DNA from: Sphaerochaeta sp.
Lineage (GTDB): Bacteria > Spirochaetota > Spirochaetia > Sphaerochaetales > Sphaerochaetaceae
NCBI GenBank assembly: GCA_022482495.1
Contig: JAKVPA010000001.1
Span: forward strand, 62,001 to 126,000
Reading direction: 5' to 3'
Length of the DNA stretch: 64,000 nucleotides
Shown here: positions 53,110-61,629 of the stretch, in pieces
How positions within the stretch are numbered: position 1 is the stretch's first letter
Layout of the letters: each line of letters begins with the position of its first letter
Position numbers and translations under genes: made by a program
The notes under the pieces: model-generated
Database searches by the model: none
Told to the model about the DNA's origin: nothing
The model's input: only the letters and a program-made list of their open reading frames with translations

Positions 53110-53640
53110 AATCTGAGAAAAATTACCAGACTCAGTAGGTCCAATTTCACAAGAAAAAAATCAGCAACAAATTGTGTATATTCTTAATACTATAGTGTTT
53201 GTGATATTATTACATGTATATACATTGATAATAATTAAATTTAGTAAATAATAGCATTCTTAGTTTGTAATAAGAAATATGAAGACAATACTTCAAGAAA
53301 TTTTACTGCATATGTAAATATATACATTTTAACTATTCCTTGATAGTGTTATTTCTTTGTATAAAAAGTGTCTAAATTAATGCCATATTATAATTTTATA
53401 TATATTATTAATAGTTATATATTAATATAAATTAATACATATCTATTTTTTCAATACTTGATATATTCTTCATATGCTATGTAAATACTATAATTATGCT
53501 TATCACAAATTTGTTTAAGTACTTACATTTACAATGTACGTATATTAAATCTCTTGATTCTTTATAATCGAGGTTATATTATGTTTATATAGAAAGAATT
53601 ATTACGGTTATAACAATCAGATTTTTTTGGTCGAGAAATC
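53110..53640. other. Very AT-rich island without supported genes
   Basis: About 530 nt of A/T-dominated sequence with runs such as TATATATTATTAATAG lie between mgtC and the integrase. It differs sharply from the rest of the window. No protein frame of useful length, tRNA or strong hairpin is visible. It probably is the non-coding left part of the integrated element, or a silenced region that binds nucleoid proteins. Confidence 0.6.
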
Positions 53641-53646
53641 CTCATA

Positions 53647-53670
53647 TTTGCACATATGTTTGCACATATG
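53647..53670. repeat. Two tandem 12-bp repeats before the integrase gene
   Basis: TTTGCACATATG occurs twice without a gap (53647-53658 and 53659-53670), 25 nt before the integrase ATG. Each copy contains the palindrome CATATG. The position suits an operator, or arm-type binding sites of a tyrosine recombinase. Confidence 0.7.
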
Positions 53671-53695
53671 AAGAAGAAAGTAAGGGAATGATGGG

Positions 53696-55150
53696 ATGAT
53701 CAAGAAACGGCCGTTCACACTGACACGGGTACACCATGGGGAAACATCATCGTGGTATGTACTCTTCCGCGACCCACAAACAGGGAAACGGATGAACAAG
53801 AAAAGCATTGAGGTGCTCCGGAAAGAAATGGGAGACCAAACGGTTGAGCCGCTTCTCCGTAAAGAAGACGCCGAAGCGCTTTGTGCGCGTTATCTGGAAC
53901 GTTCGCTTCATACCGCACCGACACAACGAACGGTAGCGAGCTATATGATGGAATTCTATGATTGGGATACCAGTCCGTATATTGCGCGACGCCGTACGCT
54001 GGATCCCGAATCCATCTCAAGGGATTACATGGCGACACGAAAGAATCTGCTTCTCAACCACGCCATTCCTCTCTTCCCACCCACACTGACATTGGATCAC
54101 CTAACGGTCGGCGTGTTGGAAGATCTGCAATATCATCTGGTGGCGTCTGGAAAACTTGCAAAGAATACGGTGAACATGATCATGCAGGCAGTGTTGTTCG
54201 CCCTGCGGGAAGCACAACGGCGAGGGGAGATTCCCCAACAAGTTTTGTTGTCCATCCAACCCCTGAAGGCGAAAGAACGAATCCGTGGGGTAATGACGGA
54301 AACGGAAACCCATGCGTATCTTCAGGCGGCGAAGAACATGCAGAACAAACGCATCTGGCTATCCGCCACCGTATCCCTCCTCACGGGAATGCGCAGCGGT
54401 GAATTGCGTGCGCTGACTGCTCGGCAGATCGGCGACGGTTTCATCACCATCGACCGGGCGTATGCCGATCTCCAGGGGGAGAAACGCCCCAAGGGCAAAA
54501 AAACGCGTATCGTACCCTGCCCCCAGTTCCTCTGTGACCAGTTACGGGACTTTGCCCACACCAATCCGTATCGTTTCAAAGAAACATTGGTGTTTTGGAG
54601 TGCGAAGGGAGGTTCCTACGTATCTTCCCATTATTTCTGTGAAATCTTTCATCGAGCTTTGAGGGAAGCGCATATCCTGACCAAAGAAGAAATTTCTCAA
54701 CGGAACATCACGTTCCACTCATTCCGCCATATGGCCAATACGCTGCTTCGGGGATCGGTGGATGAATACGTGCTCAGGATGACCATCGGGCACTCCAGCG
54801 AGCAGCTCTCTGATCTCTACACCCACCTCTCGCAGAAAGCGCTGGAGAACGTAGCGCTTGCGCAGAAGAACAACATCCTCCTCTTGGTGGAAACCTCAGA
54901 TGCCGAGACTCCAAGCCAGGCAACGATTGAATCTTCCCCCATGTGCTCATCCACTTCAAAACAGGAAAGCACGTTCGCCTTGGGACAAAAGTTCTTCAAA
55001 TCCTGGGCGATGTTCCCTCCATGGGTTCCATCGTGGGTGCAGAACGGAATGATGGTCTTCCCTGCGCAGGAAAACGTATCCAGAAACGTGGCGATCGGAG
55101 GTGCGAAGGTTCCATACCAATTGGGGGTCCCGATGAACAGCGTGTCATAG
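53696..55150 (+). CDS. Tyrosine recombinase (phage-type integrase) with an aberrant C-terminal tail
   Basis: The enzyme family integrates and excises mobile DNA. An N-terminal SAM-like core-binding domain (about 60-185) precedes the catalytic domain. The expected residues are present: Arg233 in LTGMRSGEL, His341, Arg344 in HSFRHMA, His366 in IGHSS and Tyr375 in DLYTHLS. The normal end should come near residue 395-405. The frame continues for about 80 more residues antisense to flavodoxin codons, so the native stop seems lost at a junction near 54905-54915. AAGGGA precedes the ATG. No excisionase or other phage gene is visible; this may be a remnant. Confidence 0.88.
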   Translation: MIKKRPFTLTRVHHGETSSWYVLFRDPQTGKRMNKKSIEVLRKEMGDQTVEPLLRKEDAEALCARYLERSLHTAPTQRTVASYMMEFYDWDTSPYIARRRTLDPESISRDYMATRKNLLLNHAIPLFPPTLTLDHLTVGVLEDLQYHLVASGKLAKNTVNMIMQAVLFALREAQRRGEIPQQVLLSIQPLKAKERIRGVMTETETHAYLQAAKNMQNKRIWLSATVSLLTGMRSGELRALTARQIGDGFITIDRAYADLQGEKRPKGKKTRIVPCPQFLCDQLRDFAHTNPYRFKETLVFWSAKGGSYVSSHYFCEIFHRALREAHILTKEEISQRNITFHSFRHMANTLLRGSVDEYVLRMTIGHSSEQLSDLYTHLSQKALENVALAQKNNILLLVETSDAETPSQATIESSPMCSSTSKQESTFALGQKFFKSWAMFPPWVPSWVQNGMMVFPAQENVSRNVAIGGAKVPYQLGVPMNSVS

Positions 55151-55359
55151 GTATTCCATGCAATGTCCATCGGTTTCAACGCCGGCATGGCGTTGTTCCT
55201 CAGGTCTTTTGCGGCTCCTTCCATCACGGTATCCTCGTGGGTCAGGTAGGGGGTGGCCGTCTCCAGCCGGACCACTGGCACCTGCGCCGCTTTTCCAATG
55301 AGGTTGGCAATATGTTCCGTCATCCCGGTGCGGGAATAGTACACTACGATCGCATGCAT
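54817..55359 (-). CDS. Flavodoxin family protein with replaced C-terminus
   Basis: Flavodoxin-like proteins carry FMN and transfer electrons, or reduce quinones and disulfides. The N-terminus has the FMN phosphate loop YYSRTGMTEHIA. GTPNWYGTFAPPIATFLD and IPFCTHDGTHGGNIAQDL match the isoalloxazine-contact loops. The recognisable fold ends at AWLG (about residue 150). The last 30 residues, with CASATF, are antisense to the integrase catalytic end, so the native stop was lost at the same junction. A GAGGAAAA precedes the ATG, and TATACT at about 55379-55384 is a candidate -10. Function may survive because the fold is nearly complete. Confidence 0.82.
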   Translation of the reverse strand: MHAIVVYYSRTGMTEHIANLIGKAAQVPVVRLETATPYLTHEDTVMEGAAKDLRNNAMPALKPMDIAWNTYDTLFIGTPNWYGTFAPPIATFLDTFSCAGKTIIPFCTHDGTHGGNIAQDLKNFCPKANVLSCFEVDEHMGEDSIVAWLGVSASEVSTKRRMLFFCASATFSSAFCERWV

Positions 55360-55415
55360 CTCTTTTCCTCAGAACCATAGTATAACGGTTCCTGCCTCTT
55401 TTTGCATTACGGTTG

Positions 55416-55444
55416 TTTGCACGATTCCCCATTCTCGCTACACT
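55416..55444 (+). promoter_or_regulatory. Promoter of the MATE gene, predicted leaderless
   Basis: TTTGCA (55416-55421) and TACACT (55439-55444) are 17 nt apart. The ATG follows after 8 nt (GTACCATC), with no Shine-Dalgarno sequence. Confidence 0.5.
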
Positions 55445-55452
55445 GTACCATC

Positions 55453-56802
55453 ATGAAGCAGGTTGATTTTTCCCGAGGTTCCATTACCCAGAATGTCGCG
55501 CAGGTAGCTGTCCCAATGCTTGTCGCGGATCTTCTCAGCCTGCTGTACAACATCGTCGACCGGATCTACATCGGACGCATTCCCGGAGAAGGAACCATCG
55601 CGCTTGCCGGAGTCGGCCTCTGTTTCCCCATCATCACCTTGATCCTCGCGTTCACCAGCCTGTACGGTGTGGGTGGTGCACCCATCTGCGCATTCCATCG
55701 TGGCCAAGGAGACAAGGTTTCTGCAGAGCGGGTGATGAATACCTCGTTCGTCCTGCTTTGCACGACAGGAATCGTACTGATGGTGATCGCCTACCTGACC
55801 ATGCGCCCCATGCTTTTTGCGTTCGGCGCCTCGGATGTCACCATCCAATATGCCATTCCGTACCTCCAGATTTACCTGTATGGCACCATTCCATCAATGA
55901 TCGCATCGGGCATGAATCCGTTCATCAACGCCCAAGGATTCCCCGGCGTTGGGATGCTGACCATTTTCATCGGCGCGCTCGCCAACATCGTGCTCGACCC
56001 CCTGTTCATCTTCACCTTCGGCATGGGGGTCCGAGGAGCCGCCATCGCCACGGTGATCTCCCAATGTCTTTCCATGGTGATCGTCCTGGTGTTCCTTACC
56101 CGAGGAAAGGCGGAACTGCGTATCCTCCCTTCGGTATTCCGTCATATCCGGCAAAAGGATGTGGGAAACATTGTCGGCCTGGGATTTTCCAGTTTCATCA
56201 TGAAGTTCACCAACAGTCTTGTGGCAATCGTCTGCAACATGATGCTTTCCTGGTATGGCGGCGACACCTACATATCCATCTACACCATCATCTCTTCGGT
56301 ACGCCAGATCCTGGAGGTACCGGTAGGATCATTCACCGATGGTTCTTCCCCGGTGATCAGCTTCAACGATGGAGCGAAGCGGTATGACCGGGTCAAGGGA
56401 GCCATACGCATCGCAACACTCTGGGCGGTGGGCTACACCGCGGTGATCTGGCTTCTGATCTTCATCCGTCCCGGGATGTTCATCCGTATCTTCAGTTCTG
56501 ACGACGCGCTGGTACAGGAAGCATCGGCTGCCATGCACCTGTATTTCTTCGCCTTCTTGTTCCAGTCACTGCAGTCCAGCGGACAGAATGTGTTCAAATC
56601 CTTGAACATGAAAAAGCAGGCCATCTTCTTTTCCTTGTTCCGGAAGGTGATCATGGTGGTGCCCCTGACGTTGATCCTCCCCCGCTTCCTTGGTTCCAAC
56701 GGGGTATTCCTCGCCGAGCCGATCTCCAATCTGATCGGAGGTTCCGCCTGTTTCCTCACCATGTACCTGACCGTGTATCGGAAATTGGGGACTCAGATCT
56801 GA
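55453..56802 (+). CDS. MATE family efflux transporter
   Basis: MATE proteins export cationic drugs or metabolites in exchange for sodium ions or protons. The 449-residue protein has 12 predicted membrane helices in two six-helix bundles. VADLLSLLYNIVDRIYIGRI near residue 20-40 (20 residues) and GVGGAPICAFHRGQGD match the N-terminal half. FINAQGFPGVGMLTIFIGAL and GMGVRGAAIATVISQ follow. The ATG at 55453 is set by the N-terminal family pattern (QNVAQVAVPMLVADL) and the promoter distance. The substrate is unknown. It overlaps the convergent MFS gene by 10 nt within a palindrome. Confidence 0.9.
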   Translation: MKQVDFSRGSITQNVAQVAVPMLVADLLSLLYNIVDRIYIGRIPGEGTIALAGVGLCFPIITLILAFTSLYGVGGAPICAFHRGQGDKVSAERVMNTSFVLLCTTGIVLMVIAYLTMRPMLFAFGASDVTIQYAIPYLQIYLYGTIPSMIASGMNPFINAQGFPGVGMLTIFIGALANIVLDPLFIFTFGMGVRGAAIATVISQCLSMVIVLVFLTRGKAELRILPSVFRHIRQKDVGNIVGLGFSSFIMKFTNSLVAIVCNMMLSWYGGDTYISIYTIISSVRQILEVPVGSFTDGSSPVISFNDGAKRYDRVKGAIRIATLWAVGYTAVIWLLIFIRPGMFIRIFSSDDALVQEASAAMHLYFFAFLFQSLQSSGQNVFKSLNMKKQAIFFSLFRKVIMVVPLTLILPRFLGSNGVFLAEPISNLIGGSACFLTMYLTVYRKLGTQI

Positions 56803-57992
56803 GCTTTCTTTTCCCGTTTTCCCAAAGCGAACATGCCGATCCCTTCCCCGATGAACGCTACAAGGGACACTGCGCCGACCACGGACAGCGCGACGTTGAA
56901 CGAATACCGCTGGTACAACCAGCCACCTGCAATCACGCCGGTGATGCTTCCCAGCGCCAACACCGTCTCATGCACTCCTGCCCGTTTGGAACGATGCAGC
57001 GCGCCTGAAATACCATGGAACATCGACATCGTGTAGGCACAGGCGAACAACACGCCAATGGACAGGAAATACCAGGACAACGCGAATTTTCCCTGGAACA
57101 ACGGAGCGATGAACGAAGTGACGGAAAGGGCCAGGGGAATCAAAATGATCATGGGTCGGTTGAACCTCCAGCGGTTGGTCCGCCCCAGCAACAGAAAGAC
57201 GGCGCAGGTGGAGAACCCTCTGACCAACAGCAACGCACCGGTCACCTTCTCATTTACGGCCAGCACATCCTGGGCATACAGCGGGAAGGTGTTCCCCACC
57301 ATGCAGACGGCAGCGTTGGCCAATGCCGCGTTGATCCAGCAGAAGAATCGTAACGGAGTGCTTTGGTCGGTTTTTCCTTCCTGTCGGTTCTGCACCGTCT
57401 CGCTCTGCGTCGCGCGGATGGAGGGGTTGACCGTCGCCATCACCAAAAGGAACAACGTGATGACCAGGTATACGATGATGGTGAACCACATCGCCGTGAA
57501 GGTGGAATGGGAAACCAACACGCCCCCGACATAGGAAGACAACCCGGCTCCGATGCTCCAGGAAAAGTTGAAGCTTCCTGTGGCCACACTCAACGCCCTG
57601 CCTTCCTTGCCACGGGAAAGCCACATCTCTACGGCAGGCCAAAGCAGGCTGTTGCACAATCCATAGATGAAAATGTACAGGTATGCGAGCCCAAGGCTGC
57701 GTGTCTGCAGGAAAAGGAACAGCAATACGCTCATTCCGACCAGCGAAATGCTGACACAATAACGGGGTTTCAGGGAACGGATGATCGGGGTGAAACACAT
57801 GCATCCCAAAAAGTAGGAAAAGGTGCTGAGTGATACGGAGAACCCAATGGAAGAGGGAGAAAGACCGAACACTCTCCGATAATGATACACCAGGGCGAAT
57901 CCCATGACTGAACCGGCTATGTTCAGCCAGAAACTCGCCACATCGAGCACGGCAAGCTGTACTCGATCACTGCGATCCAAGGTGTTGGCCAT
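56793..57992 (-). CDS. Major facilitator superfamily transporter
   Basis: The 399-residue protein has 12 hydrophobic segments. The A-like motif of MFS proteins is weak, but GLCNSLLWPAVEMWLSRGKE (20 residues) and the N-to-C repeat of six helices support the family. The central loop around residue 195-215 is hydrophilic (RQEGKTDQS). The ATG at 57992 is preferred over a GTG nine codons earlier because a -10 element ends 9 nt upstream. Substrate unknown. It lies downstream of the peptidase operon but has its own promoter. Confidence 0.85.
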   Translation of the reverse strand: MANTLDRSDRVQLAVLDVASFWLNIAGSVMGFALVYHYRRVFGLSPSSIGFSVSLSTFSYFLGCMCFTPIIRSLKPRYCVSISLVGMSVLLFLFLQTRSLGLAYLYIFIYGLCNSLLWPAVEMWLSRGKEGRALSVATGSFNFSWSIGAGLSSYVGGVLVSHSTFTAMWFTIIVYLVITLFLLVMATVNPSIRATQSETVQNRQEGKTDQSTPLRFFCWINAALANAAVCMVGNTFPLYAQDVLAVNEKVTGALLLVRGFSTCAVFLLLGRTNRWRFNRPMIILIPLALSVTSFIAPLFQGKFALSWYFLSIGVLFACAYTMSMFHGISGALHRSKRAGVHETVLALGSITGVIAGGWLYQRYSFNVALSVVGAVSLVAFIGEGIGMFALGKREKKAQI

Positions 57993-58001
57993 ACCTGGTA
58001 T

Positions 58002-58030
58002 GGTATAGCGGAAAATCACCTTGGACGCAA
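58002..58030 (-). promoter_or_regulatory. Promoter of the MFS gene, predicted leaderless
   Basis: On the minus strand TTGCGT (58030-58025) and TATACC (58007-58002) are 17 nt apart. The ATG follows after 9 nt (ATACCAGGT). The leader would be about 1-3 nt. Confidence 0.45.
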
Positions 58031-58066
58031 CTACAAAACCACCTTACAAACGATGTCAGAAAAACC

Positions 58067-59143
58067 TCAGAATGCTGCGATGGCCTTTTCGTCCAACCGC
58101 TTGAGGATCTCCACCGCCAGTTTCACGCCATTGTGGAAATCTTCCATGGAAGAATACCCATAGTGGGTATGGGCATAGCGGACGGGAATGCCGATGACGA
58201 TCACCGGGACGCCTCCGTTGGACAGATGGATCGCCGATCCATTGGTCGCTCCACCGCTGCGCACCGCAGCCTGGGTGGGAATGCCAAGTTCCTTGGCAAG
58301 GTCCAGCGCGTATTTTTCAAAGCGTGGGTTGGTGATCATCTTCGCGTCAATGTACCGAAGCATCGGACCTTTGCCCAGCGCTGTCTGCACCTGATATTCG
58401 GGCAACACCGTGTCATCGGCGGGACATCCTTCAAAACAGATGGCAATGGAAGGCTTGACCCGTTGGCAGGTCACCGCCGCGCCACGGCACCCTACTTCTT
58501 CCTGGGTGGCGAACGCTCCGGTGATATTGACCTTCAGGTCAGCACCTTCCAGCTCCCGCATCGTCTCGATGATGGAGGCGCAACCCATCCGGTTGTCAAA
58601 CGCCTTGCCCATCAACACCTGGTGGATCGGGTCATAGCTTGTTGTGGCTTCCGGCACGATCGGGGCACCGGGATCAATCTTGAAATCATCCGTCACTTCA
58701 CTGAGACTTTTCGCCCCGACATCGATGAACAACTGGGAGGGATCCAGCGGTGCCTTACGCTCCGCTTCCGTCATGAAGTGTGGCGGTTTGGAACCGACGA
58801 GACCTTGGATGTACACGCCTTCCCTGTTTTTGATCCGCACCAGATGGGCGGGAATGTTGGTCGCGACCCATCCGCCGATGGTGATGAACTCAAGCATGCC
58901 ATCAGGCCGGATGCATTTGACCATGAAGCCGACTTCGTCGGTATGGGCGTCAAGCTGCACCATCGGGAGTCCTTTCTTGTTTCCCCGACGCTCGACGTAG
59001 ACGTTCAGCATGGAATCGACGGAAACCTTGCCAAGACTGGCGGATTCCTGTTTCACCAACGCCACCACTTCATCCTCGAATCCGGAGATGCCGTTGGCGT
59101 CACACAACCGTTTGATCAATCCAATTTGTTCTTCTCTCTCCAT
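58067..59143 (-). CDS. M42 family metallo-aminopeptidase
   Basis: M42 enzymes are dinuclear zinc or cobalt aminopeptidases that assemble into tetrahedral particles and trim peptides. The 358-residue protein has all ligands in place: His in QLDAHTDEVGF, Asp in GKAFDNRMGC, the Glu pair in ATQEEVGCRGA, Asp in CFEGCPADDT and His in RYAHTHYGYSS. A PDZ-like insertion lies at about residues 70-170. AAGGA is 3 nt before the ATG. It is the last gene of the peptide locus, 12 nt after the M55 gene. Confidence 0.92.
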   Translation of the reverse strand: MEREEQIGLIKRLCDANGISGFEDEVVALVKQESASLGKVSVDSMLNVYVERRGNKKGLPMVQLDAHTDEVGFMVKCIRPDGMLEFITIGGWVATNIPAHLVRIKNREGVYIQGLVGSKPPHFMTEAERKAPLDPSQLFIDVGAKSLSEVTDDFKIDPGAPIVPEATTSYDPIHQVLMGKAFDNRMGCASIIETMRELEGADLKVNITGAFATQEEVGCRGAAVTCQRVKPSIAICFEGCPADDTVLPEYQVQTALGKGPMLRYIDAKMITNPRFEKYALDLAKELGIPTQAAVRSGGATNGSAIHLSNGGVPVIVIGIPVRYAHTHYGYSSMEDFHNGVKLAVEILKRLDEKAIAAF

Positions 59144-59155
59144 ATATCCTTCTTC

Positions 59156-59995
59156 TCACACATAATCACGATATTTTCCGCTGATGATCGCCGTCACCAG
59201 AATCATGCGCATGATGTCGGTGAACGAGTCGCTCTGGTAGCGTATGGTCCGTCCGGTGGGGCGTTCCACTGCGGGGATCATCGAGACGGCATCCGCCATC
59301 ACCGTGGTCACCAGATCCATCTCAAGCGTCACCGGCGTGTTTGCCTTGACCAGCGGGAATTTCTTCTCCTGTTGACGGGCGATCATCTCCCGCACCGCCT
59401 TTCGGAACTTCGGCTCCAGATTCTCCGGGCTGTACATCTTGGCGGCAAACCGGCCGAGTCCTTCCTTGGTACGCACGTACACAGGTTTCAGAGCGGTATC
59501 CTGCAACTCCCGTTCCAGCACATCATCCCCACTGACAAACCCCAGTGGCACGCCAAACTGCGCTGCGTAGAAACAATTCAGTTCCACTTCCCCAACCGGC
59601 GTTCCGTTGATCCTCACGGCATACAGGCCGGAACTGCTGTACGAATGATCCATCACGCCAAACTTGCTGCCGATCATCGGATGATAACCGACCAGCATCA
59701 GCAGATCGTAGGACGAATCCAACGTGGCGAGCATGTAATCCTGCCGGGGATAGCCTTCCACCATGGTGATCCGCTTGTCGGTGAACACGCCGTAGGGAAG
59801 ATTCTCCCCTCTGCTATGGGAATCACACAGCGTCACTTCCTCCAGATCCGGACAACATTGAAACAGCTCGTCCAGAATCCATCCCAACTCACGGATATAC
59901 GCCTTGCCGGCGAAGGAAGGATCGGTTTCCATCTGTTTCCAACTGGTGACTCCGGACAGCCCTTCCGTATCAAGACTGATGAACACACGTTTCAT
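59156..59995 (-). CDS. M55 family D-aminopeptidase (DppA-like)
   Basis: Bacillus DppA of this family releases N-terminal D-amino acids, mainly D-Ala, from peptides. The 279-residue protein shows the metal-binding SLDTEGLSGV at residues 7-16, LCDSHSRGENLP and GYHPMIGSKFGVMDHSYSS, with ligands Asp9, Glu11, His and others. AAGGAG lies 6 nt before the ATG at 59995. No signal peptide is present, so it acts in the cytosol on imported peptides. Its place behind a dipeptide transporter mirrors the Bacillus dpp operon. Peptidoglycan-derived D-Ala peptides are a likely but unproven substrate. Confidence 0.9.
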   Translation of the reverse strand: MKRVFISLDTEGLSGVTSWKQMETDPSFAGKAYIRELGWILDELFQCCPDLEEVTLCDSHSRGENLPYGVFTDKRITMVEGYPRQDYMLATLDSSYDLLMLVGYHPMIGSKFGVMDHSYSSSGLYAVRINGTPVGEVELNCFYAAQFGVPLGFVSGDDVLERELQDTALKPVYVRTKEGLGRFAAKMYSPENLEPKFRKAVREMIARQQEKKFPLVKANTPVTLEMDLVTTVMADAVSMIPAVERPTGRTIRYQSDSFTDIMRMILVTAIISGKYRDYV

Positions 59996-60005
59996 CGCAT
60001 ACTCC

Positions 60006-60875
60006 TTAGGAAATATGGTTCTTGATGAACTGGTACCCATTCCCTTCTTCCTCAAGCACCTTTTCCAAATCCTGCATTTTCACCCCTTTCTGCTGTACCA
60101 GAAGCAGGTTCTTCAACACCTGTGCCACAGCGACGAATCCAACAAACGAATTGAGCGACAACACCGATTTCCGCCCGAAGAACACCACGTCATCACTCAT
60201 CGGATACATCGGACAGGAGGGGGAGTCCGTAAACAGACACACTTTCGCCTTCTGTTGTTTCGCATAGTTGACGATCTGCCATCCCTCCGGAGAATACGAA
60301 GGAAGCGTCAGCAGCATCACATAATCCCTTTCTGTCAGTTGGTTCAACCTGACCATGTAATCAGAGACGGATCCTCCCAGGAACATCACGGGGCGTTTGG
60401 TCAGAGGGATCAATTGGCGGGAGAACAGATGCGCGACGTCGGCGCTTGCGCCAAATCCCGCGACAAACAACTTTTCCGCTTCTTTGATGTGTTTTACCAC
60501 CTGACCCAACGTCTCCGCCTTGATCCGTTCCTGACAATCCTTGATGTTGGCGATTTCGTTTCCAAACAGTTCACTCACCTGCAGGGTGACAGGCAGCTCA
60601 TCCAGTTTGGACAACGCAACCTGTTTTTCGTCGGCGCTCCGGCTTCTGATCTCCCGTGAGACGCATTCACGCATCTCCTTGTATCCGGAGAACCCCAGCA
60701 TTTGGGAGAACCGGACCACCGTTGCGTTGCTCACCCCAAGGATCCGCCCCATCTCGTTGACGGAGACAAACCCCAGGTTGAACATGTTCTCCAACAAAAA
60801 CAGAGCTATCTTCCGGTAGGTTGGGGACATCCCTTCCATTTTGCTTTTGATCGCTTCACTCACCGTCTCTGGCAC
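60006..60875 (-). CDS. RpiR family transcriptional regulator
   Basis: RpiR regulators sense sugar phosphates or related ligands. The 289-residue protein has an N-terminal helix-turn-helix (about 20-75, NEMGRILGVSNATVVRFSQM, 20 residues) and a C-terminal SIS domain (about 115-250, VAGFGASADVAHLFSRQLI). The GTG at 60875 has AAGGAG at 7 nt and sits inside the end of the creatininase gene. It lies within the operon it probably controls. The SIS ligand could be an amino-sugar phosphate such as a MurNAc 6-phosphate derivative, given the peptide context, but this is inference. Confidence 0.9.
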   Translation of the reverse strand: MPETVSEAIKSKMEGMSPTYRKIALFLLENMFNLGFVSVNEMGRILGVSNATVVRFSQMLGFSGYKEMRECVSREIRSRSADEKQVALSKLDELPVTLQVSELFGNEIANIKDCQERIKAETLGQVVKHIKEAEKLFVAGFGASADVAHLFSRQLIPLTKRPVMFLGGSVSDYMVRLNQLTERDYVMLLTLPSYSPEGWQIVNYAKQQKAKVCLFTDSPSCPMYPMSDDVVFFGRKSVLSLNSFVGFVAVAQVLKNLLLVQQKGVKMQDLEKVLEEEGNGYQFIKNHIS

Positions 60876-61629
60876 AAGAACACTCCTTGAATTTTTCAAG
60901 AAACCGCACGACATAGTCAGCAACCGCCTGAAGCATCTCCCCTCCCCAGGAAGCAGCCGCCTCGGTGGGTGAATCCGGCCCCCACCATCCGTTATCCGTG
61001 GTGCGTGACACTCTGCGGGGTATTGTCACGTCCACACCCTCCAACCGCTGGGTATGCAATCCACTTGCGGAAAATCCCGGACCTATGGAAGTGATCGGAT
61101 TGGGAGCGTCCAATTGGGATGCATCCACCCAGTCCGGGTTGATGGCCATCACCGCCGCCGTCTCCTCCGCTCCTCCATGTCCCCCTCCCCATTCCTTCTT
61201 GATCTGTCCCGCCATTTTCCACCAGTTCAGTTCGGCGAGCAACGCGCCTTTGTCATGCAACGCGTACCCGACCGTCTCGATGGCAGGACTGTTCCCCCCA
61301 TGTCCGTTAAGGATAACGAATTTACGGGCACCATATCCATACAAACAGGAAGTGATCTTTTCAAGAAGTTGGGTAAGCAGATCAACCCCGAGGCTTACCG
61401 TCCCGGGGAAACCGACGAAATAATCACACGCACCGTACGGAAGTGTCGGTGCGACCAACACATCACTCTTTTGCTCCACCAGGGAAACCAAGTGGTCAGG
61501 CACCAGAAAATCCGTCCCAAGAGGGTTTTGTCTCCCATGGCACTCCACGCTTCCCAACGCGAACATCACCATATCATGGGTCTGGAAGTACGTTTGTACT
61601 GCCGGCCACGTCATCGTCGCCATTCTCAT
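60856..61629 (-). CDS. Creatininase family amidohydrolase
   Basis: The family includes creatinine amidohydrolase and enzymes that open small lactams or amides with two metal ions. The 257-residue protein shows the ligand motifs GSVECHGRQNPLGTD, LNGHGGN and GGHGGAEETA, with Glu, His and Asp placed as expected. The ATG overlaps the oppF stop (ATGA) and has GGAG 6 nt upstream. Some family members act in pathways that break down cyclic or modified peptides. The true substrate here is unknown, and creatinine is unlikely. Confidence 0.85.
   Translation of the reverse strand: MRMATMTWPAVQTYFQTHDMVMFALGSVECHGRQNPLGTDFLVPDHLVSLVEQKSDVLVAPTLPYGACDYFVGFPGTVSLGVDLLTQLLEKITSCLYGYGARKFVILNGHGGNSPAIETVGYALHDKGALLAELNWWKMAGQIKKEWGGGHGGAEETAAVMAINPDWVDASQLDAPNPITSIGPGFSASGLHTQRLEGVDVTIPRRVSRTTDNGWWGPDSPTEAAASWGGEMLQAVADYVVRFLEKFKECSCARDGE

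Noticed and set aside
53110-53640. Chromosomal replication origin
   Set aside because: AT-rich, but no DnaA-box cluster is seen and no dnaA, dnaN or gyrB is nearby; an integrase flanks it.
58133-60025. 630-codon open frame antisense to the M42 and M55 genes
   Set aside because: Shadow of two well-supported peptidase genes; composition rich in His and Arg without domain features.
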